A stretch of DNA of 64,000 nucleotides from HGM05190 sp964394205 (GCA_964394205.1 CAYMVS010000003.1:1-64000); one strand, 5' to 3'; numbered from the stretch's first letter, positions 27,365 through 36,451 are shown. A program made the numbers and translations. The notes: generated by a model not told the origin, from the letters alone.

Positions 27365-29176
27365 ATGATAATTTCAGATACATATCACACAATAGCCCGA
27401 GCCATCGACAGAGGCTTCACCTCATTGGTCCTTTGGCGTGAGCGTCATGTCAAGGAGAAGACATTTGTCATCATCCTGGCGCTGATTGTCGGCATATTGT
27501 GTGGATTTGCCGCCCTTCTGCTGAAAACGCTCATTCACGTGATCTCGACATTTCTCACCTCGGGCCTCCCCGTCAGCCGGGGCAGCTATCTGTTTTTGCT
27601 ATACCCCGTGCTGGGCATCTTCATCACGATGCTGTATGTCAAATATGTGGTGCGCTACAACATCTCCCACGGTGTCACCCGGGTGCTCTATGCCATCTCC
27701 CAAAACAAGAGCCGGCTCAAGCGCCACAACATCTACACCTCGATTGTCGCCAGCTCGATCACCATAGGCTTTGGCGGGTCGGTCGGCGCCGAGGGCCCGA
27801 TTGTTTACACCGGCGCCGCCATCGGGTCAAATCTCGGCCAAGCCTTCCGCATGTCGCCGCGCATCCTGATGATCATGGTGGGCTGTGGAGCCGCCGCCGG
27901 CATCGCCGGCATCTTCAAGGCACCTATCGCCGGGATGCTCTTCACGCTCGAGGTGCTCATGATCGACCTGACGACAGTCTCGGTCATGCCCCTGCTCATA
28001 GCCTCGATAACATCGGCAACCATCGCCTACATCTTCACCGGTTACAACGAGGAGTTCCTCTTCATCCAGAGCGAGCCGTTTGTGACCGCCCGTATTCCCT
28101 ATGTCATCATTTTAGGCATCTTCTGCGGCTTGGTCTCGCTCTACTTCACCCGCGTGATCAACATGATGGAAAACTTTTTCAAGCGTATCAAAAATCCATT
28201 TTATAAAATGGCGGTTGGCGGCGCCATCCTCTCGACCCTTATCTTCCTGTTCCCGCCGCTCTATGGCGAGGGCTACAGCTCGATCACCGCGCTGATCGGG
28301 GGCGACACGGCCTCGATTGTCAACTCCTCGATCTTCTACCCCGACCGCGACAACGTGTGGTTCATAATATCCTTTCTGGCGGCGATCATTGTCTGCAAAG
28401 GATTTGCCACCTCGGCGACCAACGGCGGCGGCGGCGTGGGCGGCACTTTTGCACCGTCGCTCTATGTGGGCTGCATCGCCGGCTTCTTCTTTGCCTTTAC
28501 CGTCAACAATCTCTTTGACCTCGACCTGTCGACAAAAAACTTTGCCCTGATGGGGATGGCCGCCGTCATGTCGGCCGTCATGCACGCCCCCCTGATGGGC
28601 ATCTTCCTCACGGCCGAGCTTACCGGCGGCTACGACCTCTTCCTGCCCCTGCTCATTGTCTCGACAATATCCTACGGCACCATAAAACTCTTTGAGCCCT
28701 ACAGCATCTACACCATGCGCCTGGCCCAACGTGGCGAGCTTCTGACCCATCACAAGGACAAAGCCGTGCTCACCCTGCTGAAAATCGACAACGTCATCGA
28801 GACCGACTGCATCAGTGTCCACCCCGAGATGAACCTCAAGCAGATGGTCGACACCATCGCTCAATCAAAACGCAACATCTTCCCGGTGGTCGACAACGAC
28901 AACGTGTTGCTCGGGGTGGTGCTTCTCGACGAGATACGCAACATCATGTTCCGCCCCGATCTGTACAAGAAAATGCATGTCAGCAAATTCATGTCGATCC
29001 CTCCGGCCAAGATTGTCATAGGCGAGAGCATGGAAAATGTGATGAAGACCTTTGACCGGACGGGAGCCTGGAACCTGCCCGTGGTCGACGAGAAAGCCCG
29101 CTATGTCGGCTTTGTCTCAAAGTCAAAGATCTTCAACTCCTACCGTCGCGTGTTGAGACACTACACCGACGACTGA
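27365..29176 (+). CDS. ClC-type chloride channel/transporter with paired CBS domains
   Basis: A 603-residue ClC-family anion channel or proton/anion antiporter. The ten or more membrane helices include GFGGSVGAEGP, which carries the gating glutamate (the family's GxxxGxEGP), and GGTFAPS near residue 355, which matches the GxFxP anion-site motif. Two CBS domains fill about 465-600 and would bind nucleotides. It is 10 bp after the sugar transferase and probably the last gene of that operon; the convergent gene begins 20 bp beyond its stop. Confidence 0.93.
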   Translation: MIISDTYHTIARAIDRGFTSLVLWRERHVKEKTFVIILALIVGILCGFAALLLKTLIHVISTFLTSGLPVSRGSYLFLLYPVLGIFITMLYVKYVVRYNISHGVTRVLYAISQNKSRLKRHNIYTSIVASSITIGFGGSVGAEGPIVYTGAAIGSNLGQAFRMSPRILMIMVGCGAAAGIAGIFKAPIAGMLFTLEVLMIDLTTVSVMPLLIASITSATIAYIFTGYNEEFLFIQSEPFVTARIPYVIILGIFCGLVSLYFTRVINMMENFFKRIKNPFYKMAVGGAILSTLIFLFPPLYGEGYSSITALIGGDTASIVNSSIFYPDRDNVWFIISFLAAIIVCKGFATSATNGGGGVGGTFAPSLYVGCIAGFFFAFTVNNLFDLDLSTKNFALMGMAAVMSAVMHAPLMGIFLTAELTGGYDLFLPLLIVSTISYGTIKLFEPYSIYTMRLAQRGELLTHHKDKAVLTLLKIDNVIETDCISVHPEMNLKQMVDTIAQSKRNIFPVVDNDNVLLGVVLLDEIRNIMFRPDLYKKMHVSKFMSIPPAKIVIGESMENVMKTFDRTGAWNLPVVDEKARYVGFVSKSKIFNSYRRVLRHYTDD

Positions 29177-29196
29177 CAAAAAATAATTGGGATTTG

Positions 29197-29616
29197 TTAT
29201 CTGCTGAAAAAATCCTTGACCATGGGGAGCACGTCGGGCGATGTTTCGAGATAAATCATCATGATGTTTTTATCGTCAATTATCGGCAAGACAAGCTCAA
29301 CAATCGAAAAGATCTCGACAGGGTCGCTCTCCTGTTTGATGAAAACTTTGGAGCCATCTTTATCAGATGAGTTGAAAAGATACTTGCCGTCAATCGAGTT
29401 GACAATTTTCATGATGTCACCTTTAGCCTCAGTCGGGGCGATCAACGCCCATCCCCCCTCGGTCGGTATTCCCTGGAAAGACTGGTTTATCTCTTTTGCC
29501 TCTACTCCGGTCACACTCTTGAGCTGACCGACAATATCACTGAAATTTTGGGCTTTAACCGTCATCATAGCTGTCATGATGACCATAGCGAGTGTTAGAA
29601 TAATCTTTTTCATCAT
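29197..29616 (-). CDS. Small secreted protein (DUF4252-like)
   Basis: An exported protein of 139 residues: signal peptide about 1-22 (ending VKAQ), then an alpha/beta domain with no cysteines. The pattern of short strands and helices and the size resemble DUF4252 proteins of Bacteroidetes, which have no known function; the match is from memory of family shape and could be wrong. It starts 14 bp after rarA and is likely co-transcribed. Confidence 0.6.
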   Translation of the reverse strand: MMKKIILTLAMVIMTAMMTVKAQNFSDIVGQLKSVTGVEAKEINQSFQGIPTEGGWALIAPTEAKGDIMKIVNSIDGKYLFNSSDKDGSKVFIKQESDPVEIFSIVELVLPIIDDKNIMMIYLETSPDVLPMVKDFFSR

Positions 29617-29630
29617 TATGGAATAATAAG

Positions 29631-30923
29631 TTAGTTACCGGGTTGATTGTCGTCGGCCCACCGCCGGTTTTGCAGCTGAGCCATGCGGGCCTCCTGTGGG
29701 TTATCGGCGGGATTCCAGAAGCGCCGGTGCCCCAATTGGTCGGGCATGAACTGCTGTTTGACAAAGTGCTCCTTAAAATCGTGGGCATACTTGTAGTCAC
29801 GCCCATAGCCCATCTCTTTCATCAGCGATGTCGGGGCGTTGCGCAGGTGTAACGGCACCGGCAGGTCGCCGGTCTCGCCAACGGTCGCCAGGGCCGCGTC
29901 GATCGACAGGTAGGCACTGTTGCTTTTGGGGGATGTGGCCAGATATATGACACACTGGGCCAACGGGATGCGCCCTTCAGGCCAGCCTATCTTGCGCAAC
30001 ACGTCAAAGGTAGCGTTGGCCAGCAACAGCGCGTTGGGGTTGGCCAGACCGATATCCTCGGCGGCGAGTATCACCAACCGCCGGGCTATGAACTCGGGGT
30101 CTTCGCCGCCGCTCACCATGCGGGCCAGCCAGTAGATGGCTGCATCGGGGTCGCTGCCGCGTATGCTTTTTATGAAAGCCGAGATAATGTCATAGTGCAT
30201 CTCGCCGGCGCGGTCATAGGCCGCCGGGTTCTCCTGCAGGCGGTTTGTAACCACCTGGTCGTCAATCACCATCGTCTCCCCCTCGGGGGTCGATCGGTCG
30301 AGCAGGTCAAGGATATTGAGCAACTTGCGGGCATCGCCCCCGGCAAACCTGAACAGAGCCGTGGTTTGCTTCACCTCGACTTTAAGTTTGGCCAGGTGCT
30401 CGTCGACCGTCAGGGCCCTGTCGAGCAACTGCTGCAGCTCGGGGGCCTCGAGCGGCTTGAGGGTGTAGACCTGGGCCCGCGACAGCAACGGGCGTATAAC
30501 CTCAAAGGAGGGATTTTCAGTGGTCGCCCCGATAAGGGTCACGATGCCGCTCTCGACCGCCCCGAGCAGGCTGTCCTGCTGTGACTTGTTGAAACGGTGG
30601 ATTTCATCGATAAACAGAATGGGGCGCCCGCCGGTAAACATGCTTTGGGCGTCACGACGACACTTGTCGATAACCTCCCTGACATCTTTCACCCCCGAAT
30701 GTACCGCGCTCAGCGTGTAGAACGGCGCATCAAGCGTGTTGGCGATGATACGAGCAAGAGTGGTCTTGCCGACACCCGGCGGACCCCACAGGATAAACGA
30801 CGAGATATTTCCCGTGTCGATCATGCGGCGTATTATGCTGTCGGGGCCGACAAGATGGGTCTGCCCTATGTAATCGTCAAGCGATCGTGGCCTCAGGCGC
30901 TCGGCAAGTGGTTGTTGAGTCAT
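29631..30923 (-). CDS. rarA: Replication-associated recombination protein A (MgsA/WRNIP1-like AAA+ ATPase)
   Basis: RarA acts at stalled replication forks. The protein has 430 residues, with Walker A GPPGVGKT (47-54), Walker B with DEIH (106-109) and the sensor segment TTENPSFEV. The C-terminal tetramerisation domain contains the conserved YLPDQ-like region, here FMPDQLGH. It is preceded by a consensus promoter and followed by a small secreted-protein gene. Confidence 0.95.
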   Translation of the reverse strand: MTQQPLAERLRPRSLDDYIGQTHLVGPDSIIRRMIDTGNISSFILWGPPGVGKTTLARIIANTLDAPFYTLSAVHSGVKDVREVIDKCRRDAQSMFTGGRPILFIDEIHRFNKSQQDSLLGAVESGIVTLIGATTENPSFEVIRPLLSRAQVYTLKPLEAPELQQLLDRALTVDEHLAKLKVEVKQTTALFRFAGGDARKLLNILDLLDRSTPEGETMVIDDQVVTNRLQENPAAYDRAGEMHYDIISAFIKSIRGSDPDAAIYWLARMVSGGEDPEFIARRLVILAAEDIGLANPNALLLANATFDVLRKIGWPEGRIPLAQCVIYLATSPKSNSAYLSIDAALATVGETGDLPVPLHLRNAPTSLMKEMGYGRDYKYAHDFKEHFVKQQFMPDQLGHRRFWNPADNPQEARMAQLQNRRWADDNQPGN

Positions 30924-30978
30924 GCTGAAAAATGATGTTCTCTTTGAGTGTATCTGTCTGTTGGACTATCTAAAGCCA

Positions 30979-30986
30979 CAAAGGTA
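30979..30986 (-). promoter_or_regulatory. Promoter of rarA
   Basis: Minus-strand TACCTTTG, 56 bp before the rarA start. Confidence 0.6.
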
Positions 30987-31254
30987 AAAAATCAAAGAGC
31001 ATAAGTCGCGCCCTAATGTGTTAAAAAAAAGAAAACAGCGCTATTTTTTTGCGGCCCCTCAACAGCGGCCAGTCTAAATATCAAGAGTTTATGCTCATCG
31101 GCCGCGCCCTCAAAGCAATTATTTCAAAATCAGCGCCACTTTTTTGGTTAAATTTTTATAACTTTGACCACGGCTGAAATAACGGTTCCTGATGAACAAT
31201 ATTCCCGTCCAAATGTTAAATAGTTATAAGTTTAACGTTTAAATATCTATATTT
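30987..31254. other. Intergenic stretch between divergent genes
   Basis: Gap of 331 bp in all (30924-31254) between rarA and the small membrane protein. Apart from the rarA promoter and a plus-strand TAACTTTG at about 31159-31166, which would drive the gene at 31255 with a leader of about 80 nt, I see only AT-rich sequence with a GGCCGC-type patch near 31100. No ORF or RNA gene is evident. Confidence 0.5.
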
Positions 31255-31467
31255 ATGAGTACTAAAGACCCCTCGACCGACACTCCTCAGCGCATGCGCA
31301 ACGTGTTTGGCATCATCATGATTTTAATTTACATCGGTATGGGTGTTCTCTGTTTTATCAACTTCTTCGGCTTCCCCGACTGGCTGCGCTATGTAGCGGG
31401 CTGCCTGTTCACCCTTTACGGTATCTGGCGCGCCTACCGGCAGTTCCGTCCCGTCAACGTTGAATAG
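31255..31467 (+). CDS. Small conserved membrane protein
   Basis: A protein of 70 residues with two membrane helices (about 15-36 and 42-60) and short charged ends. I do not know a function. In other Bacteroidales I recall small membrane genes of this kind just ahead of a PstS-like lipoprotein and a TPR gene, next to ExbB/ExbD/TonB genes; here the next two genes fit that order but the ExbB/ExbD/TonB part is absent. It starts 47 bp before the next gene. Confidence 0.75.
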   Translation: MSTKDPSTDTPQRMRNVFGIIMILIYIGMGVLCFINFFGFPDWLRYVAGCLFTLYGIWRAYRQFRPVNVE

Positions 31468-31514
31468 ACCTCATCACCCTCCACTCCACGTTCACCCCAT
31501 CAACATTTTCAGCG

Positions 31515-32489
31515 ATGCTTAAAAGATTTTTAACCCTCTCAGTCACAGTGGCGGCTTTAGGAGCCGCCCTGTGCAGCTGTTCCTCGACCGAGAAGAAAGA
31601 CAACGGCCCGGCGCTGGCCCGCGTGGCCTGTGACGACAGTTTTGAAAAAATTCTTCAGCAAGAGATCGAGGTGTTTGAATACACCTATCCGAAATTCAGC
31701 GTGATGCCCTATTATGTGCCCGAAAAGGCCGCCGTCGACTCGCTGCTCGATCTCGGCGACGTTCGAACAATCGTCATCGCCCGACCGCTCACCGACAAGG
31801 AGGTCAACTTCCTCAAGAGCCACGACAAGAATGTGCGCGAGCGCAAGATCGCCGTCGATGCCCTGGCCCTGATTGTCAACCCGGCTAACACCATCGAGCA
31901 GCTCACCGTCAAAGAGCTTGGCGAGATACTCAGCGGCAAAGTGACCGAGTGGGGCGAGATCGAGCCCAACAAGATGGGCAAGATAGAGGTCGTGTTTGAC
32001 CACCAGGGCTCAAGCACCGTGCAATATATGAGAGACTCGCTGCTCAACGGAGCCGACTTCGGCCCCAACGTCCATGCCCAAAACAGCAACAAGGCTGTCT
32101 TTGAGGCCGTTGCCTCCAACCCCCGCGCCATCGGCATCATCGGCGTCAGCTGGATCTCAAGCGACCTTTCCCACGGCGAGAAGTCGACCGAAGACCTCGC
32201 CCGTCAGGCCGAGGCCAACGACACCACCTCGCTCGACTTTGACAACCGCGTCAAGGTGCTCAAGGTGAGCGGTCGCGACCGTGTCGATGCCTACAAACCC
32301 TACCAGGCCTACATCTTTGACGGCAGTTACCCGCTCTTCCGCTCAATCTACATGACAACAATCTCGACCGGAGGTACCGCCGCAAGCAACTTCTACGTGT
32401 TTGTCACCGGCTTTACCGGGCAGAAAATCATCCAGATGACCGGCATCCTGCCCGCGACCGTAACCCCGCGCATGGTGAGCCTCGATTAG
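31515..32489 (+). CDS. PstS-like phosphate-binding lipoprotein
   Basis: A substrate-binding protein of 324 residues of the PstS-like (PBP-like) family. The signal ends at LCSC, with Cys22 as the probable lipidation site. The body has the two-lobed pattern, with VIARPLTDKEVNFL, EWGEIEPNKMG and GSSTVQYMRDSL, the last resembling the phosphate-binding loop G-S-[SG]-T. No permease or ATPase genes follow, so it may sense or hold phosphate-like ligands rather than feed a transporter. A terminator follows at 32541. Confidence 0.85.
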   Translation: MLKRFLTLSVTVAALGAALCSCSSTEKKDNGPALARVACDDSFEKILQQEIEVFEYTYPKFSVMPYYVPEKAAVDSLLDLGDVRTIVIARPLTDKEVNFLKSHDKNVRERKIAVDALALIVNPANTIEQLTVKELGEILSGKVTEWGEIEPNKMGKIEVVFDHQGSSTVQYMRDSLLNGADFGPNVHAQNSNKAVFEAVASNPRAIGIIGVSWISSDLSHGEKSTEDLARQAEANDTTSLDFDNRVKVLKVSGRDRVDAYKPYQAYIFDGSYPLFRSIYMTTISTGGTAASNFYVFVTGFTGQKIIQMTGILPATVTPRMVSLD

Positions 32490-32540
32490 AGACCGAAAAA
32501 ATACAATAAATATTATAAATTCTATAAATACAATAAATAT

Positions 32541-32584
32541 CAACCGACCCATAAAAATTTATGAGCCGGTTGACTTTTGTTTAA
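32541..32584 (+). terminator. Terminator after the PstS-like gene
   Basis: CAACCG...CATAAA pairs with TTTATG...CGGTTG (15 bp with two mismatches), followed by ACTTTTGTTT. Confidence 0.6.
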
Positions 32585-32595
32585 AAAAAATTCAT

Positions 32596-32603
32596 TACCT
32601 TTG
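32596..32603 (+). promoter_or_regulatory. Promoter of the TPR gene
   Basis: TACCTTTG, with a TTG at 32577-32579. It gives a leader of about 115 nt before 32724. Confidence 0.55.
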
Positions 32604-32723
32604 ACTCACGTATTTGTCTGTAATCCCGTCTTCAATGCCGACATCAGGGATTAAACCAAATCAGCGACACTTAGTCTAACCCTTAAAACCAATAGAAATA
32701 AACAATTATAAATTTCAATATCA

Positions 32724-34358
32724 ATGAAGTATAAATTTCTCTTTACGTTGATGATGGGCACCTGTGCGCTCGGTGCACTCGCCCAGGGTGGATACCAGGA
32801 CGGTATCGACTATTACAACGCCGACCGCTTTGAGGATGCTCAGGCTATCCTGACCAAAACTCTCAACGACGCTTCGACCAACAAAGCGCTCTCCTACTTC
32901 TACCTCGGTTCGATTGACCTCAGAGACAAGAAAGATGCATCAGCCAAACAGTACTTTGACCAGGGCATCCAGGCCGACCCCGCCTGTGGCTACAACTACA
33001 TCGGTCTGGGTCAGATAGCCCTCGCCAAAGGCGACAAGAAAGCGGCTCAAGACCTGTTCAAGCAAGGCCTTGCCACCTCTAAAAAAGACGCCAAGCTGAT
33101 GACAGCCATTGCCCGCGCCTACTATAACGTGGACCCCGTCACCTATAAGAAAGAGATTGACAAATACATCGCCGACGCCTTCAAGGCCTCCAAAAACCTC
33201 GAGAGCGCCGTCTATGTGCTCCAGGGCGACATGGTGACCGACGACCCCGGTCAGGCTGCCGGCCTCTACGAGCAGGCCATCACCTACGACCTCGAGAAAA
33301 ACATCATCAACCCCGAGGCATTTGTAAAATATGCCAACGTGTATATCGGCGTCAACCCCAAGTTTGCCATCGACAAGCTCATCGAGCTCAACGGCCTGCT
33401 CCCCAACTCGGCTCTTGCCCAGCGCGAGCTCGCCGAGAAATATTATGACAACAACCAGTTCACGATGGCTGCCGAGCAATATGGCAAATACATGAACAAC
33501 CCCAACCACTTCCAGCGCGACGAGCAGCGCTACTCAGGCCTCCTCTACTTTGGTGAGAAATACCCCGAGTCGCTTGCTATCGCCGAGAAAGTGCTTGCCT
33601 CCGACCCCGGCAACCCCTACATGATACGTATGGTGATGCTCAACCAGGCCGCCCTCAAAAACTATGACGCAGCCCTGGCCGCCGGCCAAAAGCTCTTCAA
33701 CACACCCAATGTTGACTATACCTACACCGACTACACCACCTATGGCGACGCTCTCAACGAGAAAGGCGACTATCCCACAGCTATCTCTTACTATGAGAAA
33801 GCTCTTGCCACCCGCCCCGACAAGGTTGACACCTACGCCAAGATATCTACCGCCTACAATAACGCAAAAGATTATGCCAAGGCTGCCGAGGCCCAGCAGA
33901 AATTTGTTGATGCCGCCGGCGACGACGTGTCACTCACCGAGCTCTTTGTTCTCTCAAACCGCTATAAGAACCTCGCCATCACCGAGGGTGAAAACACCCC
34001 CGAGCGTAAGGATGCCGCAATCAAAGGTCTGACATATATCGACAAAGCGATTGCCGACGCCGCCGAGGAGAGCCAGCCCTCACTGCTGCGCAGCCGCGCC
34101 ACCCTGCTCATGCTCCGTGACGGCAGCGAGCCTACCGACGAGCTCGTAGAGACCTACACCAAGATGATCACCCTCTACGACAAAGACCCGCAGAACCTTA
34201 CAAAATATGCCGATGCCTACAAGTCGGCCTACGGTAACATCGCTTCCTACTACCGCGCCAAGGGCGACATGACCAAGGCCCGCGAGTACTATGAGAAGAT
34301 GCTCACCGTCGACCCCGATAACGAAGATCTGCGTAACTATCTCAAGACACTCCGATAA
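32724..34358 (+). CDS. Exported tetratricopeptide-repeat protein
   Basis: A 544-residue protein with a signal peptide (about 1-20, ending GALAQ) and TPR-type helical pairs through most of its length. Clear units include the segments ending FDQGIQADPACGYNYIGLG, YYEKALATRPDKVDTY and YYEKMLTVDPDNEDLR (each part of a 34-residue repeat). TPR proteins hold protein complexes together; the partner is unknown. It is the last gene of the small-membrane-protein, PstS-like, TPR set but has its own promoter, and a very strong terminator follows. Confidence 0.87.
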   Translation: MKYKFLFTLMMGTCALGALAQGGYQDGIDYYNADRFEDAQAILTKTLNDASTNKALSYFYLGSIDLRDKKDASAKQYFDQGIQADPACGYNYIGLGQIALAKGDKKAAQDLFKQGLATSKKDAKLMTAIARAYYNVDPVTYKKEIDKYIADAFKASKNLESAVYVLQGDMVTDDPGQAAGLYEQAITYDLEKNIINPEAFVKYANVYIGVNPKFAIDKLIELNGLLPNSALAQRELAEKYYDNNQFTMAAEQYGKYMNNPNHFQRDEQRYSGLLYFGEKYPESLAIAEKVLASDPGNPYMIRMVMLNQAALKNYDAALAAGQKLFNTPNVDYTYTDYTTYGDALNEKGDYPTAISYYEKALATRPDKVDTYAKISTAYNNAKDYAKAAEAQQKFVDAAGDDVSLTELFVLSNRYKNLAITEGENTPERKDAAIKGLTYIDKAIADAAEESQPSLLRSRATLLMLRDGSEPTDELVETYTKMITLYDKDPQNLTKYADAYKSAYGNIASYYRAKGDMTKAREYYEKMLTVDPDNEDLRNYLKTLR

Positions 34359-34382
34359 CCGGAATCTTTGTAACAATATTTT

Positions 34383-34433
34383 AAACAGGAAACAAACACC
34401 GATTTCGACCGGTGTTTGTTTCCTGTTTTTTTG
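34383..34433 (+). terminator. Strong terminator of the TPR gene
   Basis: A perfect 19-bp stem (34383-34401 with 34410-34428), 8-nt loop, then TTTTTGTC. It is the strongest intrinsic terminator in the window. Confidence 0.92.
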
Positions 34434-34584
34434 TCAAAGCCAATCAGTCATAATGACATCGTGGCGATGTCATAAAGCCGCCCAACATCCCTATCATCGC
34501 AGTATGGACATGCCTTTGGCATGTTTCAAACTCATTAAACGATATCAATATCGGGCGACAGGATGTTTGATGACAGTGACATAG

Positions 34585-34601
34585 CGCCCGAGGCTGTGTG
34601 A
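34585..34601 (+). repeat. 17-bp direct repeat, copy 1
   Basis: CGCCCGAGGCTGTGTGA, repeated exactly at 35862-35878. The two copies flank the duplicated-domain gene. Confidence 0.7.
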
Positions 34602-34623
34602 AAAGGGTTCACATCGCCAACAA

Positions 34624-35745
34624 TCACGGCACGGGCGCGACTGAGCGAACCCAACCGTAATAAGTCTTGTCAGGATTGTGCACGTAACCGGCATGCATAA
34701 AGACCATCCACGCTTCTGAAGAACTGCATTCTTCTCTTGTCCAATACCACCAATCGGGTTCCTTATCACCGCCAAATTGTTTTATGGCGTTGTTAATCTC
34801 CATATATTGTTCAGCCATAATCTCGCCCTGTGCCTTTGTTGGTAACGAGTCTCCATATCGAGCCATCGCCTCATCCCATGCCATCTCTCCTCCTGAATTG
34901 TGTAAAGCGAGAGAAAACAACTGCCCATCTTTCTTTATCACTACCCCCTTTTTCTCAAACATGCCTTGCTCCGACTCGGGGAGCGCTTTCCACTCATCAA
35001 CGCTAAAGAAATAGCACTCTCCGTCACGGGTGGTATAGAGGTCAAGATTGTTGCACGTTTGACGATAAACCGGCTTTGGATCAAAGGATGACTCCTCACC
35101 GGGCACGGGCGCGACTGCGCGAACTTTGTTGGTACGAGTCTTAGTATAATTTTTCACAACCCCAAAATACATAAAGACATACCATGCATCTGAAAAATCG
35201 TATTCATCTCTTGTCCAATATGCAGAACCAGGATTCTTATCACCACCAAATTGTCTTATTGCGTTTTGAACCTCTACGGTTTGTTTAGCCATAGCCTCTG
35301 CCTGCGCCTTTGAGGGTAACGAGTCTTTATATCGGTTCATCGCTTCATCCCATGTCATCTCACTTCCTGAATCGTGTAGACCAAGCGAAAACGTCAGCCC
35401 ATCTTTCTTTATCACCACACCCTTTTTCTCAAACTTGTTTTGCTCTGACGCTGGGAGCGCATTCCACTCATCAACGCTAAAGAAATAACACTCTCCGTCA
35501 CGGGCTGTATACAGGTCAAGATTCTTGCATGTTTGACGTAGTATGATTGTCTTTGCAGGTTGCTCTTCAACTTTAGGAGTTGGGTCTGCTTTTGGTGTTT
35601 TCTTTTTGGCGGGTTTGGGGTTTGGCTTGGGTTTAGAGGGTTGCTCCTTCTTAGTGGTTGGGCGCGTTATGATACCCTGGGCAGCGACCTCACAAGGGAG
35701 GGTCAGCGCTACAATGGCTGTCAATAGAATCAAAAGATGTTTCAT
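34624..35745 (-). CDS. Exported protein with two tandem DUF1566/Lcl-like domains
   Basis: The protein has 373 residues: a signal peptide (about 1-22), a Lys/Pro-rich linker (about 25-65), then two copies of one domain of about 145 residues (71-216 and 229-373). Each copy has NLDLYT-RDGECYFFSVDEW near its start and YWTR-E...AW-VFM near its end, closing with VRAVAPV or VRSVAPV. The YW-T/S...AW...VR pattern recalls the DUF1566 or Fibrobacter paralogous domain seen in cell-surface proteins. I start at the ATG at 35745, after the promoter at 35767-35774. Its base composition is clearly richer in AT than the neighbouring genes. A role at the cell surface is likely; the ligand is unknown. Confidence 0.75.
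   Translation of the reverse strand: MKHLLILLTAIVALTLPCEVAAQGIITRPTTKKEQPSKPKPNPKPAKKKTPKADPTPKVEEQPAKTIILRQTCKNLDLYTARDGECYFFSVDEWNALPASEQNKFEKKGVVIKKDGLTFSLGLHDSGSEMTWDEAMNRYKDSLPSKAQAEAMAKQTVEVQNAIRQFGGDKNPGSAYWTRDEYDFSDAWYVFMYFGVVKNYTKTRTNKVRAVAPVPGEESSFDPKPVYRQTCNNLDLYTTRDGECYFFSVDEWKALPESEQGMFEKKGVVIKKDGQLFSLALHNSGGEMAWDEAMARYGDSLPTKAQGEIMAEQYMEINNAIKQFGGDKEPDWWYWTREECSSSEAWMVFMHAGYVHNPDKTYYGWVRSVAPVP
34627..35061 (-). repeat. Domain-sized tandem repeat, unit 2
   Basis: DNA for the second domain copy of the protein above (residues 229-373). It is closely similar to 35098-35535. Confidence 0.8.
35098..35535 (-). repeat. Domain-sized tandem repeat, unit 1
   Basis: DNA for the first domain copy (residues 71-216). 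The high similarity to unit 2, including at third codon positions in several stretches (for example the shared tcactctccgtcacggg-type segments), suggests a recent duplication. Confidence 0.8.
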
Positions 35746-35766
35746 AATACAGTATCTTAGCAATCA

Positions 35767-35774
35767 CAAAGTTA
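35767..35774 (-). promoter_or_regulatory. Promoter of the duplicated-domain gene
   Basis: Minus-strand TAACTTTG, about 22 bp before the ATG at 35745. Confidence 0.5.
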
Positions 35775-35861
35775 TCATTTTTCATCAACCCGACAAAATT
35801 TTATCAAAAAAGCCAACCAAAAATGGCAGGTGGCATAATACAGATTGTAGTAACACCCCGC

Positions 35862-35878
35862 CGCCCGAGGCTGTGTGA
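35862..35878 (+). repeat. 17-bp direct repeat, copy 2
   Basis: Exact second copy of CGCCCGAGGCTGTGTGA (first copy 34585-34601), just upstream of the duplicated-domain gene. Confidence 0.7.
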
Positions 35879-35989
35879 TCAACGTCGATCTCCATTTACG
35901 GGCTTTGAAGAAGTCCATTTGGGGGCGACAATCGCGCCGTGAGGTGGTCGATCGGTGCCCGGTCGTCAGAGCGTCGGCGGCGCGTGATT

Positions 35990-36024
35990 ATCGGGAACCC
36001 CGGGCGAAGTCTTGACGAGCCCGG
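35990..36024 (-). repeat. CCCCGGG palindromic repeat, reversed copy
   Basis: GGAACCCCGGGC followed by GAGCCCGGGG. This is the reverse complement of the motif GCCCGGGGTTCC found at 36248 and 36591. Confidence 0.6.
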
Positions 36025-36157
36025 GGATAGGACAAGCCCACAACCCCGGAGCCTCGAGAGAGGCGTCTTGTGACAGAGCCGGCGAGGGTTGGGATATCGT
36101 GGAGCGGTTGTACATTGAGGGTAGCTCTCTACCATAAATTATGACGGATAAAAACGA

Positions 36158-36231
36158 GCGATGCCCCGGGGAGCATCCCTACTTTTGGTCGCGACTGCCG
36201 TCACCACAAGACGTCCCACCGGGACTTTTTT
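36158..36231. repeat. Short GC-rich hairpins
   Basis: GATGC...GCATC around CCCCGGGG (from about 36159), and GTCCC (36213-36217) with GGGAC (36221-36225) followed by six T. They look like decayed members of a short palindromic repeat family; the second could also end a plus-strand transcript. Confidence 0.5.
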
Positions 36232-36247
36232 CGTATGATTCTCCACT

Positions 36248-36298
36248 CCCCGGGCTGAAGCCCGGGGTTCCAGACAATCACGAGCCGCCGGCTCGGTG
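36248..36298 (+). repeat. CCCCGGG palindromic repeat with CGAGCC hairpin, copy 1
   Basis: CCCCGGGCT-GA-AGCCCGGGG (36248-36267), then TTCCAGAC, then the hairpin CGAGCC...GGCTCG (36281-36296). The same order recurs at 36591-36641. Confidence 0.75.
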
Positions 36299-36451
36299 AG
36301 GCGATTGCGAGTTTCTGAGGTGACGGCGATTGCGGCTTTATCCTCCCGGTTCTATCACCCACCGGCCATGTATGCAGACCCGTTGTTTGCCGACAATTAT
36401 ACAAATTTACATTTTTTTATTAAAAATGCTTGTTTTGTAAAAAATAGTTGT

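Noticed and set aside
35896..36404. Short minus-strand frames in the repeat-rich gap, with peptides such as NPGLQPG
   Set aside because: These peptides are translations of the palindromic DNA repeats; they lack a promoter, ribosome-binding site and family.
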